Below are positions 61,430 to 64,000 of a DNA stretch of 64,000 nt, piece by piece. The stretch's first letter is position 1. Each line of letters opens with the position of its first letter. The notes under the pieces were generated by a model. It was not told the DNA's origin, did not search any database, and saw nothing but the letters and a program-made list of their open reading frames with translations. Location: positions 96,515 to 160,514 of the forward strand of contig WELA01006186.1 in the NCBI GenBank assembly GCA_009602735.1, read 5' to 3'. Source of the DNA: Mesotaenium endlicherianum (lineage: Eukaryota > Streptophyta > Zygnematophyceae > Zygnematales > Mesotaeniaceae). The translations under genes and the position numbers were made by a program.

Positions 61430-64000
61430 TCCAGTCTAGTGACTGTGAGGATGCTAGAGATAGTGAGGCGTCACTAGCTGCCCTTGTAGCAGGTATTATG
61501 GGTCCTGCTGAAATGGATTCACTTTGCATGCCTGATAACCAGATAAAGGAGACCATCAGCAATATAGACATCCAGAGAGTGCACACTCTGGATGCTCTTG
61601 TTCCACTTGACGTCCAACATTTTTTTGCTAAGTCAGGAGAACAATGCGAAAGTCAAGAAAAGACAGTCCCCCATATCCTACTGCATGATTGTAGGTAGGA
61701 AGATGAGGGCATTTGTTGACGGAGGGACGTCACATACTTTTATCCATAAGAACTTAGTTAAGCGGCTAAGGCTGCCTGCTGTCACCCAAGGGAATAGAAA
61801 ATTATTCCTTCGAGATGCCTGAAGTATCTCGGGAGGAGTTATAACCAAGCCTATTGAGGTCCAGCTAGGTTCTGGCATTGCAGTTGTAACTGAAACGCTT
61901 ACAATTGAGGTACTCAACACTCGCTTTTATGTTCTCGTGCTAGGCAGGTCCTGACTTAATAGACATCAAGCTGAAGTGTGTTGGAGCAGAGGTACAGTGA
62001 AAGTGAGAGGAGCCAGTGATGGGCAGACTAACTTGGCACCCACCAGTGCTCTTCCTCTTGTCTTGTGTGGATGGCAAATGAAGGGAAAGAAGAGGCTTCC
62101 AGAAGGATGCAAGTTGCTAAATAAGATGAAGTTTGTCAAAAGCTGGAACCAGCACAAAGACAGTATGTTCTGTCTGCTGCTAAGAGAGGTACCTCCTCAA
62201 CCTGAAAAAGTGGTGGAGAAAAAGGTAAGTCCTCCGGAGCACCCTACTGCTGCAAAAATTGTTGCTTAGTACACGGAAGTATTTATTATGCCTCCAGGAC
62301 TACCCCCTAAGAGAGAAGTAGATGATAGGATTGATTTATTACCTGGGAGTCAGCCACCTTGGCAACGCCCTTATGGCTTGTCTTATGTGGAGAGCGAGGA
62401 GTTGAAAACACAGATTGCAGAGCTTGAGGAAAATGGTTATATTTCCCCCAGTAAATCACCTTACGGTGCACCCAACCAATTTGTTAAGGAAAAGGATGGC
62501 AGTATGCGGATGTGTGTGGATTACAGAGCCCTGAACAGAATTACAGTAAAGAACAAGTATGCTTTACCCAGAATCGAGGACTTGCTTGATACCCTGTCTG
62601 GTGCTAAGATACATCTCAAAAGTGGTTATTATCAAATCAGAATTGCTGAGGGGGATGAACAGAAGACTGCCTTCCGCACACGTTATGGACACTATGAGTT
62701 CAACGTGATGCCATTTGGACTGACCAATGCTCCTGCAACCTTTATAGGTGCTAAGAATTACATTTTCAGGCCTTATTTGGATAAGTTTGTGCAAGTTTTC
62801 CTGGATGATATTTTAATTTTCTCTAAAAATGAAGCTCGGCACGCTGAACACCTAAAGACAGTCATGGACATTCTGAGAAGAAATCCGTTATATGCTAAAG
62901 TGAGCAAGTGTGAATTCTTTAAGGAAAGTATTGAATTCTTAGGCCACATTGTTAGTAAAGAGGGCATCAGTGTGGACCCTAAGAAAGTCCAGACTATAAG
63001 GGACTGGCCAGTACCACAGTCTGTCTCTGAAGTTAGATCCTTCCTCGGGTTGGCTAACTACTATAGGAGGTTTATTGAGAATTATTCTGCAAAGGTCAGT
63101 AAACTGACTGACCTTACTAAGAAAGACATCGGGTATGTGTGGGAGGAAGAGCAGCAGGCTGCCTTCCAGACCCTTAAAGATGCCCTTTGTTTTGCCCCNT
63201 TGCCCCAGTGCTAGTCGTGTATGACCCCAACAAATCGGTGCAGGTGGTTACTGATGCCTCTGACTTTGCCATGGGTGCTATTTTGTTGCAGCGTGCTGAC
63301 AAAACCACAAAGGATGGTAAGGTACGGCAGGAGTGGCACCCTGTGTTGTACGAGTCTATGAAATTTAATCCAGCGGAGATTAATTACTCAGTGCATGATA
63401 AAGAGCTGCTAGCTATCATTCATGTACTCAAACAGTGGAGAGCACACTTACATGGTAAAGCTTTTTAGGTGATTTCAAATCATCTAGCTCTGACTCACTT
63501 TCAGAAGAAGTCCAAGCTGTCAAGGAGGGAGAACCGCTGGAGCCAGATGCTGGAGCAGTTCCAAGTCCAAATCGACTACAAACCAGGGAAGTTGAATCCT
63601 GCTGATGCACTCTCTAGAAGACCTGACTTGCAAGAAAGGAACTTTAGTCAGCATGCTGTAGATAAAGTCCTGTGTGCACTCACTTCATTGAAGGTGAATA
63701 AGTCCTTCATTGAACAACTTAGGAAAGCCTACCTTTCTGACCCAACATTTGAGCCCAGCCCCACTACTGGTGTGTGTCGTGCTATTGCGCGCAGGTTTAA
63801 ACTTAAGGGAGGGGTCTAGGTGTCTGAAACCACTTCAGGCAGGCTGAAGCTGGTCATTCCTAATAACTTGGACATAAAGTCCCTTTTATTGAGTCAAGCC
63901 CATGACAGTATACTGGGTGGACATTTGGGGCAGGCCAAGACTGTTGGCAAACTAGCTCAACATTATCATTGGGAGGGATTACCTCGGGAGGTCTTGAAAT
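61412..64000 (+). pseudogene. pol: pol of GY-11, protease to start of integrase
   Basis: Protease near 61,705-61,760 (RAFVDGGTSHTFIHKNLV), with a four-base loss before it (LLHD versus LLHCMI in GY-8) and a stop near 61,820. Reverse transcriptase 62,300-63,150: [49 protein letters not shown] near 62,800 (intact). A short deletion removes VFSKID to give [11 protein letters not shown]. RNase H 63,230-63,500 ([16 protein letters not shown]), split by an undetermined base at 63,199 flanked by a TTGCCCC duplication and by a stop near 63,466. Integrase begins after a stop near 63,817. Confidence 0.9.

Larger units (their letters stand above)
59201..64000 (+). mobile_element. GY-11, family A chromovirus, cut by window end
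   Basis: 5' LTR, primer site, gag and pol up to the integrase zinc-binding domain ([20 protein letters not shown]); the rest lies beyond 64,000. Numerous stops and frame changes. It has the canonical primer site of the family. Whether it carries an aORF cannot be seen. Confidence 0.93.

Overview
The window is a dense block of nested LTR retrotransposons of the Ty3/gypsy (Metaviridae) superfamily, nearly all chromoviruses: a chromodomain follows integrase in every copy whose pol 3' end is present. The primer-binding sites match the 3' end of initiator Met-tRNA (TGGTATC[A/G]GAGC). This suggests heterochromatin of a plant-lineage (streptophyte) nuclear genome. I cannot name the species, and I found no convincing host gene, functional tRNA, rRNA or CRISPR array.

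I name the elements GY-1 to GY-11, in four families. Family A (GY-1, 3, 6, 7, 8, 11) has ~715-746 bp LTRs starting TGTAATGAATC, gag, pol, and in every copy whose 3' half is visible an additional ORF (aORF) between pol and the 3' LTR. Family B is GY-2 and the solo LTR GY-10. Family C is GY-4. Family D is GY-5 and GY-9.

Left nest (1-22,240): GY-1 (minus) contains GY-2 (plus, 3,894-21,119, target duplication ATTAC), which contains GY-3 (plus), which contains GY-4 (plus, 11,902-18,388). GY-1 also carries a ~242 bp MITE-like insertion. Right nest (22,241 to ~53,355): GY-5 (plus) contains GY-6 (minus), which contains GY-7 (minus, 28,959-46,635, duplication TTATG), which contains GY-8 (plus, 37,325-46,166, duplication GTAAG). 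GY-8 is the youngest and best preserved copy. To the right lie an unassigned segment with strong hairpins, the decayed GY-9 (minus) split by solo LTR GY-10, and GY-11 (plus), cut by the window end.

How the parts work together: gag makes the capsid with an RNA-binding zinc knuckle, and pol makes protease, reverse transcriptase, RNase H, integrase and chromodomain. Families A and C place pol in the -1 frame relative to gag, with a canonical slippery heptamer and a hairpin at the overlap. The aORF of family A is not envelope-like. It has a charged coiled coil, a conserved core I do not recognise, and an acidic then RS-rich tail. It occurs in two very different versions inside otherwise near-identical elements, and the divergent cassette lies between an internal copy of the polypurine tract and a conserved hairpin plus terminal polypurine tract. 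That modular cassette is the strongest candidate here for something undescribed.
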